Shown here piece after piece: positions 29,128 through 38,620 of a stretch of DNA of 64,000 nucleotides (within the stretch, counting starts at the first letter, position 1; each line of letters starts with the position of its first letter). The stretch comes from Paraburkholderia sp. D15 (lineage in GTDB: Bacteria > Pseudomonadota > Gammaproteobacteria > Burkholderiales > Burkholderiaceae). The notes below the pieces were generated by a model. The model searched no databases. It worked only from the letters and a program-made list of their open reading frames with translations, and was not told where the DNA came from. Where the stretch lies: NCBI RefSeq assembly GCF_029910215.1, contig NZ_CP110396.1:2046001-2110000 (forward strand). Reading direction: 5' to 3'. A program made the position numbers and the translations under genes.

Positions 29128-30486
29128 ATGGATATCCAGACTACGATAGTGACGACGACACTTGAACAACTGCGTGCCGGCGAGCTTGCCGGCGCGCGCC
29201 ATCTCAAACTCGCCTGCGGCCTGAGCGAATTTCCGCGCGAGATTTTCGATCTCGCCGACACGCTCGAAGTCCTCGATCTGAGCGGCAACGCGCTGCGCTC
29301 GCTGCCTGACGATCTGGCGCGGCTGAGCAAACTGCGCATCGTCTTCGCATCCAATAATTGCTTCACCGAATTGCCCGAAGTACTCGGGCAATGCGCTCAA
29401 CTGCGTCTGATCGGATTCAAGGCGAACCAGATCGAGCGCGTGTCCGGCAACGCACTGCCGCCGCTGCTGCGCTGGCTGATTCTCACCGACAATCGCATCG
29501 ACACGTTGCCCGACGAGATCGGCGCCTGCACGCAGATGCAGAAGCTGATGCTGGCGGGCAACCGGCTGCGTACCTTGCCCGACTCGCTGGCGGCATGCTC
29601 GCGGCTCGAATTGTTGCGCCTCGCCGCGAACCGGCTCGACGCGTTGCCGGCATGGTTGCCGCGCATGCCGCGGCTCGCCTGGCTCGCCTATGCTGGCAAT
29701 CCGTTCAGCGCCGCACTGGAAACATCGGCATTGGACGACACGCCGATCGCCGCGATTCGCTGGGACGCGTTGCAACTCGCCGAGGTGCTGGGCGAAGGCG
29801 CATCCGGCGTCATCTATCGCGCGATATTGCGGGAGGCGGATGGCCAAACCGCGCGCCCCGTCGCGGTCAAGCTGTTCAAGGGCGCGATGACCAGCGACGG
29901 TTTGCCCGATTGCGAAATGGCCGCCTGCATTCAGGCGGGCGCGCATCCCGATCTGATTCCGGTGACGGGTAAGGTGAAAGGCCATCCGGCGGACACGCAT
30001 GGACTCGTGATGGAACTGATCGATCCGCGTTTTCGCAACCTCGCCGGACCGCCGAGCCTCGACTCCTGTACGCGCGATGTCTATGCCGACGGCACGCGCT
30101 TCAATCCCGCTACCGCGTGGGCGATCGCATACGGCATCGCATCGGCGGCAAGTCATCTGCATCGGCGTGGTGTGATGCATGGCGATCTGTACGCGCACAA
30201 TATCCTGCACGACGGCGACGCGCATGCGCTGCTGGGCGATTTCGGCGCGGCGTCGTTCTATCGTACGGGCGACAGGGAAGCCGGCGTTGCGCTTCAGCGC
30301 ATCGAAGTCCGCGCGTACGGATGTCTGCTCGGAGAATTGCTCGACCGCTGCGACTGGTCCGGCACGCAAGCCGAACTGTCGCGAGAACTTGCGGTGTTGA
30401 AGGACAATTGCCTGAGCGAGGCGATCGAGCATCGTCCGTTGTTCGATGAGATTGCCGCCGCTTTGCTGGCGTTGAAACCCGCGTGA
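29128..30486 (+). CDS. Leucine-rich-repeat protein fused to a Ser/Thr-type kinase domain
   Basis: A 452-residue cytosolic protein without signal peptide or membrane helix. Residues 24-195 are about seven LRRs (LEVLDLSGNALRSLPDDLARL pattern split across repeats; LRRs of the LPxxL type). Residues 218-450 form a kinase domain: GEGASG glycine loop (222-227), VAVKLF with Lys248, Glu263 for the salt bridge, HGDLYAHNIL catalytic loop (Asp353, Asn358) and DFG (371-373). HGD replaces HRD, so it is a non-RD kinase, but all catalytic residues are present. Targets unknown; eukaryote-like architecture. Confidence 0.88.
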   Translation: MDIQTTIVTTTLEQLRAGELAGARHLKLACGLSEFPREIFDLADTLEVLDLSGNALRSLPDDLARLSKLRIVFASNNCFTELPEVLGQCAQLRLIGFKANQIERVSGNALPPLLRWLILTDNRIDTLPDEIGACTQMQKLMLAGNRLRTLPDSLAACSRLELLRLAANRLDALPAWLPRMPRLAWLAYAGNPFSAALETSALDDTPIAAIRWDALQLAEVLGEGASGVIYRAILREADGQTARPVAVKLFKGAMTSDGLPDCEMAACIQAGAHPDLIPVTGKVKGHPADTHGLVMELIDPRFRNLAGPPSLDSCTRDVYADGTRFNPATAWAIAYGIASAASHLHRRGVMHGDLYAHNILHDGDAHALLGDFGAASFYRTGDREAGVALQRIEVRAYGCLLGELLDRCDWSGTQAELSRELAVLKDNCLSEAIEHRPLFDEIAAALLALKPA

Positions 30487-30580
30487 ATACTGCAAGGATG
30501 CCGAGCGTGCACCGCGACGGAAAGACAATACGGGTGTGCATGCCGGCGTTTCGTCCGCTCAGTCGAGGAGGACACAGCTC

Positions 30581-31609
30581 ATGACGCAGAACAGGTCCGG
30601 AAGCGAACACCATCGTGCGCAAGGCCGGGACGCGGCGCCGCGCTCTGCTTCGCGTCGCCGCATCGTGTTCGCCGGCGCGTTGGGGGCGTGGGGCGCGGCA
30701 GGTCTCGCGATCTCGCCACCGCTGTTCGCGCTGCCGGACAGTCCGCTGAAGATCGGTCTCGTGCTGAAATCGCTCGCCGATCCGTTCACCGTGGCCATGC
30801 AGAACGCCGCGCGCAATTACCAGCAGCATTACGCATCGCAATTCGCGTTGACGATACGCGGCACCGCGACGCAGGGCGATACCGCCGTGCAGATCCGCAT
30901 GGTGGACGACATGATCCGCGCGAAGATGAACGCGATCGTGGTCGCGCCGACCGATTCCAAAGCGTTGATCGCGGCGATCGCGCGCGGCATCAAGGCAGGC
31001 GTCGTCATGATCACGATCGACAATCCGCTCGACGATGCCGAGCAGGACGCGGCCGGCATCTCGGTGCCGTTCGTCGGACCGAACAATCGCAAGGGCGCGT
31101 TGCAGGTCGGCAATTACCTTGCCGCGCGGTTGAATGCGGGCGACGAGGTCGGCATTATCGAAGGCAGTTCGGCGGACCGTAACGCACAGCAGCGCACCGC
31201 GGGTTGCAGGGACGCGATGAACGCGGCGGCCATCAAGGTGGTCGCGGTGCAGTCCGGCGAATGGGATTACGCCAAGGGCCGCGACGCCGCGGCAGCGATG
31301 CTCGGCGAGCATCCGCGCATTCGCGCGCTGCTGTGCGGCAACGACAACATGGCGATGGGCGCTGTCGACGCGGTGCGCGACGCCGGCCGCTCAGGCAGCG
31401 TCGCGATCACCGGCTATAACGACGTCGACGCGATCAAGCCGTTGATCGCCGATGGCCGCGTGCTGGCCACGATCGATCAATTCGCGGACCGCCAGGCCGT
31501 GTTCGGGCTCGACGTCGCATTGAAGGCCGTGACCGAGCATAGAAAGGAGAGTGATCTGTCGAGGGTGATCGAGACGCCGTTGCAACTGGTGACGGCGCCT
31601 CGGCGTTGA
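30581..31609 (+). CDS. Orphan periplasmic sugar-binding protein (ribose/galactose type)
   Basis: A 342-residue type I periplasmic binding protein. SRRRIVFAG at residues 24-32 is a twin-arginine-like leader; the body has LKIGLVLKSLADPFTVAM and DDMIRAKMNAIVVAPTD, the pattern of ribose/xylose/galactofuranose-binding proteins, and AVDAVRDAGRSGSVAITGYN. ATG at 30581, with GAGGAGG upstream. No ABC ATPase or permease is next to it, so it either feeds a transporter elsewhere or serves as a sensor component. Confidence 0.88.
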   Translation: MTQNRSGSEHHRAQGRDAAPRSASRRRIVFAGALGAWGAAGLAISPPLFALPDSPLKIGLVLKSLADPFTVAMQNAARNYQQHYASQFALTIRGTATQGDTAVQIRMVDDMIRAKMNAIVVAPTDSKALIAAIARGIKAGVVMITIDNPLDDAEQDAAGISVPFVGPNNRKGALQVGNYLAARLNAGDEVGIIEGSSADRNAQQRTAGCRDAMNAAAIKVVAVQSGEWDYAKGRDAAAAMLGEHPRIRALLCGNDNMAMGAVDAVRDAGRSGSVAITGYNDVDAIKPLIADGRVLATIDQFADRQAVFGLDVALKAVTEHRKESDLSRVIETPLQLVTAPRR

Positions 31610-31649
31610 GATCGCGGATCGCGGACTCATCCGCCGCCTCATCCTCCAC

Positions 31650-32081
31650 TCAATTCGTGCTGACCTTGTGCGGCTTGGTCGCCTTTTCGAGCTTGTTGTA
31701 TTCGAACTCGGGCACGGACTTCAGCGCCTCCTTGGTGGCGCCCGCGAGGAACAGATTGCCGTCGCGGATCTCGAAGTGATCCACCGGAATCGCCACGTAG
31801 TGCTTGCCCATGCCGAGGAATCCGCCCACCGACACGACCGCGTAACTGGCCTTGCGATCCGGCGCGATGATCACGTCGTAGATGCTGCCGATCTTGTCGT
31901 TCAGATCGTTGTAGACCGGCTCGTCGACGAGTGCGCGACGCACGCTCCAGCCCTTGAGCAGCGCATTGGTTTGCTCGACGGTGCCGCCGAGCGGTTGCAG
32001 GCCGGCGAGTTGCGCCTGTGCGCCTTGCGATGCGCAGATTGCCGCGAGCGCGACCGCGCAGATCAATGTATTGGCTTTCAT
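31650..32081 (-). CDS. Secreted PRC-barrel domain protein
   Basis: A 143-residue protein with signal peptide MKANTLICAVALAAICASQGAQA and one PRC-barrel domain (LNDKIGSIYDVIIAPDRKAS, then YAVVSVGGFLGMGKHYVAIP). Periplasmic PRC-barrel proteins of this length are common in Burkholderia and are often stress-linked, but have no defined function. Convergent with the sugar-binding protein. Confidence 0.87.
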   Translation of the reverse strand: MKANTLICAVALAAICASQGAQAQLAGLQPLGGTVEQTNALLKGWSVRRALVDEPVYNDLNDKIGSIYDVIIAPDRKASYAVVSVGGFLGMGKHYVAIPVDHFEIRDGNLFLAGATKEALKSVPEFEYNKLEKATKPHKVSTN

Positions 32082-32204
32082 TTCGGCTCCTGATTGTCTG
32101 TTCGAGTGGGGATGCCGGGTGGTCCCGAGCGGGTTCCACGATGGTCCCGACGTGCAGCTTCCTGCCAGCAGAATGCGGTAGCACGTGGTGTGCCCGGATG
32201 GGCA

Positions 32205-33743
32205 TCAAGCGTCATGGTCGGTTGCTCCGGACAGGCGCCCCGCGCCGCGAGAAGGATCGGGATTCGATGCCGCTGGGAACGTGCTCTGCCAACCGCCGCC
32301 CAGCGCCTTGAACAACGTCACGAGCGACACGGCGACCTCCGTCGAACTGACGGCAAGCGCGCGTTGCGTGGCGAGCAGATCCCGTTGCACGGTCAGCACA
32401 TTCAGAAAATCCGCCGCCCCCGCCACGTATTGACGCTGCGCGTTGTCGAGCGCGATGCGGTTCTGTTCGACCGCTTCCGCAAGCCGCTCGCGGTGCACCT
32501 GGCGCGCGCTGTAATCGCTCATCGCGTCGTCGACCTCGTGCCATGCGTTCAACACCGTGCGCTGAAAGTCGAGGGCCGCCTGTTGCTGCTGCGCTTCGCG
32601 CAGCGCCAGCCGCCCCTTCAATCGGCCGCCTTCGAAGAGCGGCACGCTCAACGACGGACCGATGCCGAACATCCGCGAACTCCACTCGTCGAGATCGCCG
32701 GCGTGCAGGGCCTGCAAACTCAGATTGGCGGACAGCGTGACGCGCGGATAGAAGTCGCCGGCCGCCACGCCGATGGCGGCGGTCGCGGCATGCAGGCGCG
32801 CTTCGGCCGCGCGGATGTCCGGACGGCGTTCCGCGAGTTCCGACGGCAAGCCGGCGGGCACGTTCGCGGGCAACGCCGGCATCGGTGCGGCGGTGCGCAG
32901 TTCGCTCTCCAGCGTGCGCGGTGGCGCGGCGATCAGAAAGCTCAACGCGTTGACGAGACGTTTGCGTTGATTGTCGAGCAAGGGCAACTGCGCTTCGATC
33001 GTGCTGACCTGCGCGGCGGCCTCGGCCATGTCGAGGCGTGTCGCGACGCCATCGGCGAAACGGATTTTTGTCAGCGCGAGACTATGCCGCGCGATCTCCA
33101 GATTCTGCGTGACGATCTGCTGCTGCGCCTGCACGCCGCGCAATTGCAGATAGTCGCTCGTGGTTTCGGCCAGCGTGGCCAGCAACACGTCGCGGCGCAG
33201 ATCGGCGTCCGCTTCGACGGTGGCGTCGGCGGCTTCGTTCGCGCGTCGCACGCGGCCCCACAGATCGAGTTCCCACGTGGCGTCGAGGCCCGGTTGCCAC
33301 AGGTTGTAGTCGTGCTTGCCGTCGAACCCGGCGGCATCGAGCAGTCCGTTCCGGCTCGAACGCGCATGCTGATACGCCGCCGTGCCTTCGATGGCGGGCA
33401 GCGCGTCCGCGCCGCTCACGGCGCGCGCGGCGCGGGCTTGCAGCAGCCGTGCGCCGGCGGACTTGACGTCGAGGTTGTCGTTCGCGACGCGTGCGATCAG
33501 CGCGGATAGTTCGGCGTCGTGGAATGTGTCCCACCATGGCGCATCGAGCGCCCCGTCGACGATTCGCGAGGACGACGGCGAAGCGTGCGCCGATGAATTC
33601 GTGGCGGCAGGCTGATCCACATGCCAGCGCGCCGGCAGGCTGGCTACTGGACGATGGAAGTCCGGCCCGACCGTGCAGGCGGCAAGTGCCAGCAACGCGG
33701 TGCTCAACGCGATGCGCAAGATCGATGTGTTCATCGCGTTCAT
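32205..33743 (-). CDS. Outer-membrane efflux lipoprotein (NodT family)
   Basis: A 512-residue TolC-like channel subunit. Lipobox LALAAC at the N-terminus, then TVGPDFHRPV, the family's opening motif; two tandem OEP domains with repeated helical regions (ARLLQARAARAVSGADALP and RPDIRAAEARLHAATAAIGV). It overlaps the membrane-fusion gene by 4 bp (ATGA) and completes a tripartite pump with EmrA and EmrB types. Confidence 0.95.
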   Translation of the reverse strand: MNAMNTSILRIALSTALLALAACTVGPDFHRPVASLPARWHVDQPAATNSSAHASPSSSRIVDGALDAPWWDTFHDAELSALIARVANDNLDVKSAGARLLQARAARAVSGADALPAIEGTAAYQHARSSRNGLLDAAGFDGKHDYNLWQPGLDATWELDLWGRVRRANEAADATVEADADLRRDVLLATLAETTSDYLQLRGVQAQQQIVTQNLEIARHSLALTKIRFADGVATRLDMAEAAAQVSTIEAQLPLLDNQRKRLVNALSFLIAAPPRTLESELRTAAPMPALPANVPAGLPSELAERRPDIRAAEARLHAATAAIGVAAGDFYPRVTLSANLSLQALHAGDLDEWSSRMFGIGPSLSVPLFEGGRLKGRLALREAQQQQAALDFQRTVLNAWHEVDDAMSDYSARQVHRERLAEAVEQNRIALDNAQRQYVAGAADFLNVLTVQRDLLATQRALAVSSTEVAVSLVTLFKALGGGWQSTFPAASNPDPSRGAGRLSGATDHDA

Positions 33744-34837
33744 CGTGCGGCGACCTCGGTCTGGGTGGAAGCCGATCCGCCGCTAGTCCGTATCGTCGCT
33801 TCGACCGACATGCCGACGCGCAGCTTGCCGAGTTCCTGCTGACCGCCGTTCAACGCGATCTTGACCGGAATCCGCTGGACCACCTTGGTGAAATTGCCGG
33901 TCGCGTTGTCGGGCGCGATGGCCGCGAACGTGACGCCGGTCGCGGGCGCAAAACTGTCGACCTTGCCGCGCAACACCCTGCCCGGATACGTATCGACACG
34001 AATCTCCGCGAGCTGGCCGGGCGCCACGCCCGTCAATTGCGTTTCCTGAAAATTCGCCACGACGTAGGCCTGCTGCAACGGCACGACCGCGAGCAGCGGC
34101 GTGCCCGGCGTGACGTACGCGCCGACCCGCGCCGCGCGCTGGCCGACCACGCCGTCGATCGGCGCGACGATGCGGGTCCACGACAGGTTCAGACGCGCGG
34201 TATCGAGGGCCGCCTGCGCCTGCTGAAGCGCCGCGACGGCGCGCTCGCGCTGAGCGGCTAACACGGCGACTTGCTGTCTTGCGGCTTCCAGCCCGGCCGC
34301 ATTGCGCGACACGTCGGCGAGCGCGGTGTCGGTGCGCGAGCGCGCCTGTTGGGCGTTCTGCGTGCTGCCGGCGCCGTGTTCCGCGAGATCGTTATAGCGC
34401 GCGTAGTCGGCGCGTGCGAACACCGCGCCCGCCTTCGCGGCGGACAGCGACGCGGCGGCCTGATCGATCGACGCGTGCTGTTGCACGATGCTGGCAGACA
34501 CGTTGTCGATGGCCGCCTGGGCGGCCGCGACGTTGGCTTGCGCGGAAGCAACCGCCGCGGCGTAATCGCGATCGTCGATCTGCGCGAGCAACTGCCCCTT
34601 GTGGACGACCTGATTGTCGTCGACGGATAACGCGCTGATCTGGCCGGCCACACGCGGCGCGACCACGGTGAAATCGGCGCTCACGTAGGCGTCGTCGGTG
34701 CGGGGTCCGGCGGGACTGAACGCGCCGTACGCGAGCGCGGCGCACAGGCCGAGCAACGCGAGCGCCGCCGCGGCCAGCGCATGGATTTTTTTGTTAGACG
34801 GCAGTTTCGACTGCGGTTTCGATTTCGATTCAGACAT
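33740..34837 (-). CDS. emrA: Membrane-fusion protein, EmrA/HlyD type
   Basis: A 365-residue periplasmic adaptor with one N-terminal helix (about residues 17-37; ALAAAALALLGLCAALAYGA). GPRTDDAYVSADFTVVAPRV and QISALSVDDNQVVHKGQLLA form the lipoyl domain; a long coiled coil (about 80-200) and RIVAPIDGVVGQRAARVGAYV follow. It links the EmrB-type exporter to the outer-membrane channel. Starts 42 bp after the EmrB stop. Confidence 0.95.
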   Translation of the reverse strand: MSESKSKPQSKLPSNKKIHALAAAALALLGLCAALAYGAFSPAGPRTDDAYVSADFTVVAPRVAGQISALSVDDNQVVHKGQLLAQIDDRDYAAAVASAQANVAAAQAAIDNVSASIVQQHASIDQAAASLSAAKAGAVFARADYARYNDLAEHGAGSTQNAQQARSRTDTALADVSRNAAGLEAARQQVAVLAAQRERAVAALQQAQAALDTARLNLSWTRIVAPIDGVVGQRAARVGAYVTPGTPLLAVVPLQQAYVVANFQETQLTGVAPGQLAEIRVDTYPGRVLRGKVDSFAPATGVTFAAIAPDNATGNFTKVVQRIPVKIALNGGQQELGKLRVGMSVEATIRTSGGSASTQTEVAAR

Positions 34838-34879
34838 GAGACGACCTTTCTGCTGGCTGGAACGGAGTAATGGATTCGT

Positions 34880-36535
34880 TCACGACGGAAGCGCCGCGGT
34901 GGGCGCGGGGGCCGGAGTAGCCGGAGCCGGCGCCGGCGCGCGCGGCGGATATACGCGCGTCGGCAACACCGCGGTCAGCACGATCAACCCGAGTGCGATG
35001 CAACCCATCAACCGGAACACATCCGCCGACGCGAGCACCAACGCCTGCTCGCGGATGCGCTGGTCGAGCAGCGCCAGCCATGCATGCGGATCGCAATGCA
35101 GGCACGCGAAGACGTTCTGCTGCATCGTCGCGAACGCATGCGGCCGATTGCCGAGCGCGTCGACCAATACGTTCGAATGGAAACGCTCGCGCATCGTCGT
35201 CAGGCCTTCGGTGACGCCCGTGCCGAGCACGGCGGCAAACCCCTTCACGGTGTTGAACCATGCCGACGCGAACGGACCTTCGGCAGGCGTCATGCCGTTG
35301 GTCGAGAGCATCAGCAGCGGAATCACCGCCATGGGTTGCGCGACGATCTGCAGGACTTGCAGCGCGTAGAAGTTCTCGCGGGTCCAGTCGGACGTCATGA
35401 AGCTGCCCGCGTAGCACGACAGCGCGATCAAGCCCAAGCCGCTTGCGAGTACCCAGCGGCAATCGACGCGGCGCAAATTGCAGAGGGCCGCGACGGCGGG
35501 CAGCGCGACGAGTTGCGGTAACGCGACGCACAGCGCGAGCGGCGCGAGTTGCAGCGGCCGGTAGCCGTGCGCTTCGATCAGATAGGCGGCCGGCAGGCCC
35601 GGCATGGCGACGAGGATCAGCAACACGCCGCCGAGCGTGAGCAGCGCATGCGTCAGATTGCGCCGCGCCAGCAACTGGATCTTGAAGAATGGCAACGGAT
35701 GAAACCATTCGTTGACGAAGAACAGCATCAGCAAAACGGTCCCGCCGACGAGCAGCGCGCAGAGCCACGACGCGTCGGTCCAGCCGGCACGGGTGCCCTG
35801 TTCGAGCGCGACGACCAGCATCGTCATGGCGGGAAAACCGAGCAGCACGCCGCGCCAGTCGAATTGCCGGAAGCGTTCGAGACGCAGCGGGTCTTGCGGC
35901 AAGCCCCACGCGATCATGCAGACCGATACCAGCGCGAGCGGCACGATCTGCCAGAACAGAAAACGCCAGCCCACGTAGTCCGTCCATAACGCCGCGAGCG
36001 GCGTGCCGAGATTCGGCGCGAACGTCGCGGTCAACGCATAGGCCGCAAGGCCGTAGAGTTTGATGCCGGGCGGCAGGAAGCGCAGCGCGACGGTCATCAG
36101 CATCGGTGGAAGGCAGCCGCCGGCGAGGCCTTGCAACGCGCGCAACGAGAGTTGCGTGCCGAACGTCGACGCGAACGGCAATGCGATGCCCAGCAGCGCG
36201 AAGGCGATCACCGCGCCGATCGTGAAGCGCCGCAACGAAAACGTCGTCGAGCACCAGGGGGCGAACATCATCGCCGAGACCTGCGTCGCCTGATAGACCG
36301 TGCTCAGCCACGACGCGTCATCGCGGCCGATGCCCAGCGCGCCACGAATGTCGGCCATCGCGACTTCGGTGACGTGGTCGTTGAGTTGCGCGATGACCAC
36401 CGCGATCAGCACGCCCGCGAGACCGACCATCACGCGTGTGTTGAAGGCAGCTCCGGTGGCACTGGGCGACGACGGCGCGTGCGTCGCGGTGAGCGTAAGC
36501 GCGGACGCCGGCACGGGTGGGACGACGGTATTCAC
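34880..36535 (-). CDS. emrB: DHA2-family MFS exporter, EmrB type
   Basis: A 551-residue inner-membrane drug:proton antiporter with 14 helices. VVIAQLNDHVTEVAMADIRG is an altered helix-1 motif, and PWCSTTFSLRRFTIGAVI an altered loop 2-3, so it belongs to a divergent EmrB subgroup. The GTG at 36535 is the preferred start: it overlaps the stop of an 18-codon leader (36532-36588) as GTGA. Operon emrB-emrA-OMF; a LysR gene lies upstream on the same strand. Confidence 0.9.
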   Translation of the reverse strand: MNTVVPPVPASALTLTATHAPSSPSATGAAFNTRVMVGLAGVLIAVVIAQLNDHVTEVAMADIRGALGIGRDDASWLSTVYQATQVSAMMFAPWCSTTFSLRRFTIGAVIAFALLGIALPFASTFGTQLSLRALQGLAGGCLPPMLMTVALRFLPPGIKLYGLAAYALTATFAPNLGTPLAALWTDYVGWRFLFWQIVPLALVSVCMIAWGLPQDPLRLERFRQFDWRGVLLGFPAMTMLVVALEQGTRAGWTDASWLCALLVGGTVLLMLFFVNEWFHPLPFFKIQLLARRNLTHALLTLGGVLLILVAMPGLPAAYLIEAHGYRPLQLAPLALCVALPQLVALPAVAALCNLRRVDCRWVLASGLGLIALSCYAGSFMTSDWTRENFYALQVLQIVAQPMAVIPLLMLSTNGMTPAEGPFASAWFNTVKGFAAVLGTGVTEGLTTMRERFHSNVLVDALGNRPHAFATMQQNVFACLHCDPHAWLALLDQRIREQALVLASADVFRLMGCIALGLIVLTAVLPTRVYPPRAPAPAPATPAPAPTAALPS

Positions 36536-36588
36536 GCGCGCCGCCTGTCTTGCCGACGGGGTGCGCTGCGTGCTTTGCAAAACGACAT
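36532..36588 (-). CDS. Possible 18-residue leader peptide before emrB
   Basis: ATG at 36588 with GGAG 7 bp upstream; codes MSFCKARSAPRRQDRRRA and ends in a TGA that overlaps the emrB GTG (GTGA). The peptide is very basic (seven Arg). The overlap suggests that emrB translation is coupled to it or attenuated through it. Too short for codon statistics, so this is tentative. Confidence 0.4.
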   Translation of the reverse strand: MSFCKARSAPRRQDRRRA

Positions 36589-36737
36589 GATGCTGGCTCC
36601 AGCGATGGGACGGGTGCCAGTCTACGAATTGCCGATCGGTTCGAATATTGCGATTTTCGCAATCGATCAGTGCGTCCGGCGCACGCATCGTGTGGCGCGT
36701 TGTGGAGCAGGCGAGAATCGATCCGCCTACCGGCTCG

Positions 36738-37634
36738 CTACGCGCCGCAGACCTCGCGCACCACACGCCGCAGCCACTGATGCGCCGGATCGCTCTGAAA
36801 GCGCGGATGCCATGCCTGAATCACCACGATCGTTTCCAGCGGCATCGGAATCGGGAACGGACGCACGCGGATGCCGAGCGCCTGTGCCGCCGTCGCGACG
36901 TGTTCCGGCACGGCGGAGATCAGATCGGAGGCGCCCAGTGCGAACACGCCGTTATGAAACGACGGCACCACCAGCGACACCGTGCGCGCGAGACCGAGCG
37001 CCGCGAGCGCGCCGTCGATCGGGCCGGTGGCAAGACCGCGCCGTGACACGCTGATGTGGTCGCAGGCCGCGAAGCGCTGCGGCGTGATTTCTTCGTCGAA
37101 GATCGGATGATCGTCCCGCGCGAGGCCGACGATGGTCGTCGTGAACAGCGTCTGCATATGAATGTCCGGCCCTAGCGGCCGCATCGACGTGATCAGCAGG
37201 TCCGTATTGCCTTCGAGCACGACGTGCGCGTCGATGTCGTTGGCGGGTTCGAAGCGCAGCACCGAACGCGGCGCTTCGCGTCTGACACGATCGAGCACGG
37301 CGCCGCCGAAGGGGCTGGTGAACGTATCGTTGGCTTGCAGGTTGAAACGCCGCTCCAGCGTGGCGATGTCGAAGTCGCGCTCGGGTTGCAGCAGCCGTAC
37401 CGCGCTTTCCACCGACGCGCGCACCTGGTCGCGTAGCGCGAGCGCGCGCGGCGTGGGCACCATGCGCCGGCCGATCTTGACGAGGATCGGGTCGCCGACG
37501 GCGTCGCGAATCCGCGCGAGCGTGCGGCTCATGGCGGGCGCGCTCAGATGCATGCGTTGCGCGGCGCCGACCACGGAGCCTTCTTCGAGCAGCGCGTCCA
37601 GCGCGATCAGCAGATTGAGGTCAGGTAGCTGCAT
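36738..37634 (-). CDS. LysR-family regulator (NodD/LinR subgroup)
   Basis: A 298-residue regulator upstream of the emr operon on the same strand. MQLPDLNLLIALDALLEEGS and AAQRMHLSAPAMSRTLARIR form the helix-turn-helix; the effector domain begins near residue 90. The wording of the N-terminus (DLNLLIALDALLEE) is that of the NodD/LinR/PcpR subgroup. It probably regulates the pump, though this is inferred from position only. Confidence 0.92.
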   Translation of the reverse strand: MQLPDLNLLIALDALLEEGSVVGAAQRMHLSAPAMSRTLARIRDAVGDPILVKIGRRMVPTPRALALRDQVRASVESAVRLLQPERDFDIATLERRFNLQANDTFTSPFGGAVLDRVRREAPRSVLRFEPANDIDAHVVLEGNTDLLITSMRPLGPDIHMQTLFTTTIVGLARDDHPIFDEEITPQRFAACDHISVSRRGLATGPIDGALAALGLARTVSLVVPSFHNGVFALGASDLISAVPEHVATAAQALGIRVRPFPIPMPLETIVVIQAWHPRFQSDPAHQWLRRVVREVCGA

Positions 37635-37732
37635 GGCACGCAACGATGGTGAACGAGGCGTGCAGTTTGAAGCAGGATGGGAATGGGTGCAGGGAAACTG
37701 GCGAATGGGCTGCGGGTGGATTCAAAAGCCGC

Positions 37733-38446
37733 CTATTGCGCTCCGCCTCGCACCGCCGGTTGCGACACCGGATCGACGTGCGCCGATTGCCTGACCAGTT
37801 CCTGCGTCATCGCCGCGCCGACCGCGGTCGAGCCGTGCGGATACTGTCCATCGCGTGCCGGTGTTTGCGATTGCGGCGACTGCATCGCGCCCGGCGGCAT
37901 CGGCAATGAAGGGTCGGGTTTCGACGATTCCTTCACGAGCGCCGCCGTCATCGCCGCGGCAACCGTGTTCGAACCTTGACGGCTCAAGTCGCCGCTTGCA
38001 TGGGCGTTCGGCTGGACGGCATACGCATTCGCCGGCGCGCCGTGTGAATTCGCCTGCACATTGGCGGCCATTGCAGCCTTCGGTTCGGCAGGCGCATGCA
38101 CGGCCGCCGAGCGGCTCGTATGCACCGGCGGTTGATGCGGCGGCAGCGGCGCCGTCGCGATCGCGCCCGTATTCGCCGGCGGCGTGGGCGCGTCGGGCAG
38201 CACACTGCCGCCCACCACGTGGGTATCGCTCGCACGAGGGCTGGCCGGCACCGCGCCGATCGTGCTGGCCGATGAATCGAGCGAACCGGTGGACGGCGCG
38301 AGCGGACGCTCGGCGTCGGCTTGTTCGACCGCGACCGTGCCGTTCGCCGCTTTCGTGCGTTCGCCTCTCGGCACCAGCAGATAAGCCGCAACGGCGAGGT
38401 CGATCAGCACCAGCCCGATAATCAATGCTTTGCCTGTATTCGTCAT
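37733..38446 (-). CDS. Hypothetical membrane-anchored protein with internal repeat
   Basis: A 237-residue protein, not recognised. One N-terminal helix (residues 7-25), then a Pro/Ala/Ser-rich, probably unstructured periplasmic region. The C-terminal third holds two related segments: residues 158-180 (GSNTVAAAMTAALVKESSKP) and 205-228 (GSTAVGAAMTQELVRQSAHV), with about 50% identity, each possibly a short amphipathic helix. ATG at 38446 chosen; a TTG two codons upstream is also open. Upstream is the divergent ABC importer. Confidence 0.7.
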   Translation of the reverse strand: MTNTGKALIIGLVLIDLAVAAYLLVPRGERTKAANGTVAVEQADAERPLAPSTGSLDSSASTIGAVPASPRASDTHVVGGSVLPDAPTPPANTGAIATAPLPPHQPPVHTSRSAAVHAPAEPKAAMAANVQANSHGAPANAYAVQPNAHASGDLSRQGSNTVAAAMTAALVKESSKPDPSLPMPPGAMQSPQSQTPARDGQYPHGSTAVGAAMTQELVRQSAHVDPVSQPAVRGGAQ

Positions 38447-38620
38447 ATCCAACCGCCGGGTGTCGCTCGCTGAGAACGCTTAATGATAGTCGAGTGGGTG
38501 TGACACCTCCGGGACCGGCCGGTTCAATGGCGCCCTGCTCGAGCGCCGCGAGCGATGACAACGCAGACCGGCGCGCACCGCGATGAAGCATGCCTCTGCA
38601 TGCAAAAGATAAATATTGAA

